Shown here piece after piece: positions 32,688 through 34,814 of a stretch of DNA of 34,814 nt. The DNA is from Clostridia bacterium. GTDB taxonomy: Bacteria; Bacillota_A; Clostridia; Oscillospirales; CAG-382. Location: contig JAFWWX010000163.1 in the NCBI GenBank assembly GCA_017517985.1, positions 1 through 34,814 of the forward strand, written 5' to 3'. A program made the translations under genes and the position numbers. Position 1 is the stretch's first letter, and each line of letters begins with the position of its first letter. The notes beneath the pieces are model-generated. The model was not told the DNA's origin, made no database searches, and saw nothing but the letters and a program-made list of their open reading frames with translations.

Positions 32688-32917
32688 AAAAAATCACTGT
32701 TTCCGCGGTACCACTCTTCTTCATCCGAAAAGGATGCGCTTTAGATGCCAATACATCTTAACTCTGTTACGGGAGTTCCCGTCTACCCCTACTTTCGGTT
32801 CGCGGCAGCCACTCCTCGGTGAGTTCAGTAAAGCCTTCCCAATGCCTCGCACCGCCCGGCATCTCTCTTATGGCGAAAGTTTTTACATACTATTCCGAAT
32901 CATCGCGTTTGAAATTA
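32646..32917 (-). promoter_or_regulatory. T-box riboswitch, leucine specifier (CUC)
   Basis: The minus strand carries the T-box sequence GTGGTACCGCGGAA (about 32699-32712). Stem I has AGAGAG followed by an ATGCC/GGCAT apical hairpin. The specifier loop shows AGTA on its 5' side and GAA-CTC-A on its 3' side, enclosed by TTCGG/CCGAG. The triplet after GAA is CTC (32821-32823), a leucine codon read by tRNA-Leu(GAG). Low leucyl-tRNA charging should favour antitermination and expression of the two genes downstream. Shifting the triplet one base would give ACT (Thr), but the loop-E context supports CTC. Confidence 0.92.
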
Positions 32918-32923
32918 CGAATT

Positions 32924-32952
32924 ATTTTAACATATGAAAAGCAATTTGTCAA
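32924..32952 (-). promoter_or_regulatory. promoter of the leucine T-box operon
   Basis: On the minus strand, TTGACA (32947-32952) and TAAAAT (32924-32929) are 17 bases apart. The predicted start is near 32917, right at the 5' edge of stem I. Confidence 0.75.
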
Positions 32953-33165
32953 GAGTTTTTTTGAAAACAAATCTATAGTTTACGAACAGGCAATACCGCA
33001 CGATGCTTTTGAAAGTTTTTCTCATAATAGCAAAGATCTCATATAGAAAGTGTGGCAATTTCTTCCTTCTTTACTATGCTTTTTACCTTTCCAAAAATTG
33101 ACAAACTTCTTCAGGGAATAGTGAGTGCTGAACAGGTAATAAGTAAAATCAATAAAATTCTTTAA
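32953..33165 (+). pseudogene. probable frameshifted remnant of an unknown gene
   Basis: Two adjacent plus-strand frames read like one broken protein tail. One ends ...PHDAFESFSHNSKDLI at 33046. The next frame continues IESVAISSFFTMLFTFPK then IDKLLQGIVSAEQVISKINKIL, ending at TAA 33165. A single-base shift near 33040-33046 would join them. There is no start codon with an RBS. I do not recognise the family. It may be debris from the event that brought in the recombinase. Confidence 0.35.
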
Positions 33166-33546
33166 TTTTTATCACCGATAGTATTATATATCGCAAGAAC
33201 ATAGTAATTACATTTATTAATTATTCATCAGAAAAGCGCATTTTCTATACATTATTTATTAAAAACCTTGTCACGAAACAAAGGATGAATATTCAACAAT
33301 GTAAAATACAAAAAATATCCTGTCTTTTGGCGGTGTTTTTTGCGAAGTAGGGACAAACCGAACTAAAAGCAACCGGCATTGAAGGCTATGTCTCCAAAGG
33401 TCGAAAAGAGACAAAGCGGAAAAATGTGTCATACAGAGACACCTTTCTGATAGTTCTGAAAGACAAAATTTGAAAAAGATTTATTTGTATAGTTAAAGGG
33501 ACTGGTGGTAAAATATAGGTATCAAACCGGAAAAGGAGTTATTAAT
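33166..33546. other. non-coding stretch upstream of the recombinase gene
   Basis: There is no credible gene. The left part is A/T-rich. At 33385-33450 there are several GAGACA/TGTCTC half-sites: TGTCTCC, AGAGACAAA, GTGTCATACAGAGACAC (a hairpin) and CTTTCTGATAGTTCTGAAAG. These could be arm-type binding sites for the recombinase or a regulator. No consensus promoter stands out. Confidence 0.4.
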
Positions 33547-34383
33547 ATGACAATAACAAGAGAACTTATTGAAAAATTTAAGCATTATCTTATTGAGGAA
33601 GAAAAATCCCCGGCTACACTCGAAAAGTATATTCGTGACGTAACCGTGTTTTTCACTTGGCTTGCAGACTGTGAGGTTGATAAAATCGCTGTACTTCGTT
33701 ATAAGGAGTACCTGGTTATGAATTATGCTCCTGCCTCTGTAAATTCGGTGCTTTCGTCGCTTAATAGTTTCTTTGAATATAACGAGTGGCACTGCCTGAA
33801 GGTCAAGCTGCTCAAAATACAAAGGCAAATTTTTGCTGAACGGAGCAAGGAACTTTCAAAGGCTGAGTATGAAAGATTGCTTAATGCTGCAAAGGATAAA
33901 AAGAACGAAAGACTTTATTATCTAATGCAGACAATCTGCAGTAGCGGAATCAGAGTATCTGAACTTTCTGCAATTACGGTTGAAGCTGTAAAAGCAAGAC
34001 AAGCAACAATCAAATGTAAGGGCAAAATGAGAGTGGTGATTTTACCAAAAGAGCTGTGTAAGCTTCTTTCTGAATATGCAAAAAGGCAAAAAATAACAAG
34101 TGGCTCTGTGTTTGTTACAAGAACAGGAAAGCCACTTGACAGAAGCACAATATGGAAAATGATGAAATCTCTTTGCGATAGTGCGGGAGTTGACAGAAAA
34201 AAAGTGTTTCCTCACAATCTCCGCCATTTATTCGCCAGAACATTTTATTCTATTCAGAAGGATATAGTTCGTCTTGCCGATATACTTGGACATTCAAGCA
34301 TCAATACAACACGTATTTATACAATGGAGACCGGCGACGTTCACCGCCGACAGATTCAGAAGCTTGGGTTATTAAAGCTATAA
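33547..34383 (+). CDS. tyrosine recombinase (XerC/D-like), candidate promoter invertase
   Basis: I chose ATG 33547 (278 residues), eight bases after AAGGAG. Residues 1-90 are a SAM-like core-binding domain (FKHYLIEEEKSPATLEKYIRD and following). Residues 105-278 are the catalytic domain with all active-site residues: Arg in SSGIRVSEL, Lys in KGKMRVV, His and Arg in HNLRHLFA, His in LGHSS and Tyr in TRIYTM. It should therefore cut and rejoin DNA at paired core sites. No phage or transposon genes adjoin it. A pair of inverted 18-base sites begins nine bases after its stop codon. This is the layout of dedicated site-specific inversion systems. A housekeeping XerC/D role is less likely, given the length and setting. 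Confidence 0.92.
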   Translation: MTITRELIEKFKHYLIEEEKSPATLEKYIRDVTVFFTWLADCEVDKIAVLRYKEYLVMNYAPASVNSVLSSLNSFFEYNEWHCLKVKLLKIQRQIFAERSKELSKAEYERLLNAAKDKKNERLYYLMQTICSSGIRVSELSAITVEAVKARQATIKCKGKMRVVILPKELCKLLSEYAKRQKITSGSVFVTRTGKPLDRSTIWKMMKSLCDSAGVDRKKVFPHNLRHLFARTFYSIQKDIVRLADILGHSSINTTRIYTMETGDVHRRQIQKLGLLKL

Positions 34384-34392
34384 ATTATTACA

Positions 34393-34410
34393 ACATAATC
34401 GAAATTATGT
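34393..34410 (+). repeat. inverted site 1 (left recombination site)
   Basis: ACATAAT-CGAA-ATTATGT: seven-base perfect inverted arms around a four-base asymmetric spacer, the normal form of a tyrosine recombinase core site. It matches the reverse complement of the site at 34655-34672 at all 18 positions. Confidence 0.85.
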
Positions 34411-34448
34411 AGGAATTATAAAGCAAATACATATTTTGTAGCTTGTAT

Positions 34449-34477
34449 ATTTTACAACTTTCAGAACGATTTGTCAA
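34449..34477 (-). promoter_or_regulatory. promoter inside the invertible segment, currently leftward
   Basis: On the minus strand, a perfect TTGACA (34472-34477), a 17-base spacer and TAAAAT (34449-34454). The start would be near 34442, about 32 bases from site 1. As drawn, its transcript runs antisense to the recombinase gene. I see no comparably good promoter in the segment on the plus strand (TTGCAA/TATTAG with 16 bases is weak). Confidence 0.7.
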
Positions 34478-34536
34478 CAATTTTAAACAAAAATTAGAAA
34501 TTTCGTCACATTGCAAAAAAATAGGCATAGCATATT

Positions 34537-34571
34537 AGACCGGTTTAACAAAATTTTGTAATATCCGGTCT
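34537..34571. repeat. hairpin inside the invertible segment
   Basis: AGACCGG and CCGGTCT form the outer stem and ACAAAATTTTGT a central palindrome. It could be an insulating terminator or an accessory protein site. On the plus strand no T-run follows it. Confidence 0.5.
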
Positions 34572-34654
34572 TAAAGCTGCGCCCATTTTTACCCATTTTA
34601 ATAATATATTATCAATTTTGGCAAATAAATTCTATGGAGCGTTCATATTATACA

Positions 34655-34672
34655 ACATAATTTCGATTATGT
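34655..34672 (-). repeat. inverted site 2 (right recombination site)
   Basis: ACATAAT-TTCG-ATTATGT, the exact reverse complement of site 1. Both sites are also preceded by TACA on the plus strand. Confidence 0.85.
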
Positions 34673-34814
34673 AAAACATCAAAATTTATAAACGGGGATT
34701 TTGGGGATTTATGATGGCGGTGTATAGGTTGTAAGCATTGGAAAGCTGATAACCAAAACGGCACAAAATTAGTATTCATACTACCCATAAAGTAAGGTAT
34801 AAAAAGGATGGTAA
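34673..34814 (+). promoter_or_regulatory. leader of a gene starting beyond the window
   Basis: No gene begins in these 142 bases. They end in AAAAAGGATGGTAA, an RBS-like sequence at the very edge, so a plus-strand gene probably starts within a few bases of the window end. No good promoter lies between site 2 and that point. This fits a gene that depends on the invertible segment for its promoter. The leader contains ATGGCGGTGTATAGGTTG (34714-34731), close to the aspS terminator's ATGGCGGTGTATCGGTTG at 20784. Confidence 0.5.

Larger units (their letters stand above)
34393..34672. mobile_element. candidate invertible promoter segment (inverton)
   Basis: The segment is bounded by exact inverted copies of an 18-base recombinase-type site. 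It has 244 bases between the sites, holds no gene, and lies directly after a complete tyrosine recombinase gene. Inside are a strong leftward promoter (34449-34477) and a hairpin (34537-34571). Because the spacers (CGAA and TTCG) match only in opposite orientation, strand exchange would invert the segment rather than delete it. In the present orientation the promoter fires toward the recombinase 3' end. After inversion it would fire toward the gene beyond the window end. That inversion occurs is inferred. Confidence 0.72.

Noticed and set aside
32646..32917. Threonine-specific T-box (ACT triplet)
   Set aside because: The loop-E pattern AGTA/GAA fixes the specifier as the three bases after GAA, which are CTC, and the gene downstream is LeuA-like.
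34393..34672. attL/attR of an excisable element
   Set aside because: The spacer sequences are in opposite orientation, so recombination between them would invert, not excise. There is also no cargo gene inside.
1..34814. CRISPR array, tRNA or rRNA genes, insertion sequences
   Set aside because: I looked for regularly spaced repeats, tRNA cloverleaf signatures and transposase motifs and saw none.

Overview
The window looks like chromosomal DNA from an anaerobic, low-GC, Gram-positive gut or rumen Clostridia species, most likely Oscillospirales/Ruminococcus-like. The reasons are a secreted protein ending in a type I dockerin, a reverse-rubrerythrin oxidative stress locus, T-box control, KtrAB, a PASTA lipoprotein, an A-type RNase P RNA and strong AGGAGG ribosome binding sites. 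TAA and TGA are the normal stops; only one intact gene ends in TAG. Taxonomy is inferred from gene content, not from a marker search.

Layout. 1-4800: a dockerin protein with a structured 5' leader, an Rrf2 regulator/rubrerythrin pair (the rubrerythrin is split by an in-frame amber codon), a Crp/Fnr regulator convergent with thioredoxin, and methylglyoxal synthase. 5000-8700: a GH31 glycosidase, a small beta-sandwich protein, and a divergent PASTA/WG lipoprotein. 8700-14200: an EF-G paralogue, then NAD kinase, a HAD-phosphatase/GtrA fusion and a BspA-type LRR protein. 14200-17450: GNAT, KtrB, KtrA and two small proteins. 17560-22340: hisS-aspS, then (minus strand) prfB and a small membrane protein. 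22600-28160: AraC regulator, KDG-type sugar kinase, rlmH, a UvrD-like helicase and tsaE. 28285-28633: rnpB.

28740-32952 is a two-gene operon behind a T-box whose specifier reads CUC (Leu). The first gene is an isopropylmalate-synthase-like protein that has lost its catalytic metal site. The second is a fusion of a degenerate sugar-isomerase TIM barrel with a complete acyl-CoA ligase. Leucine control of an acyl-CoA ligase suggests activation of a branched-chain acid such as isovalerate for leucine synthesis; this is inference.

33547-34814 is the most striking part. A complete tyrosine recombinase gene is followed 9 bp later by an 18-bp site, and an exact inverted copy lies 244 bp further on. 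Each site has ACATAAT/ATTATGT arms around a 4-bp asymmetric spacer (CGAA in one, TTCG in the other). The enclosed segment carries a strong consensus promoter that now points back toward the recombinase. Inversion would point it at a gene starting just beyond the window, where an RBS-like sequence ends the window. This is a candidate phase-variable promoter switch.
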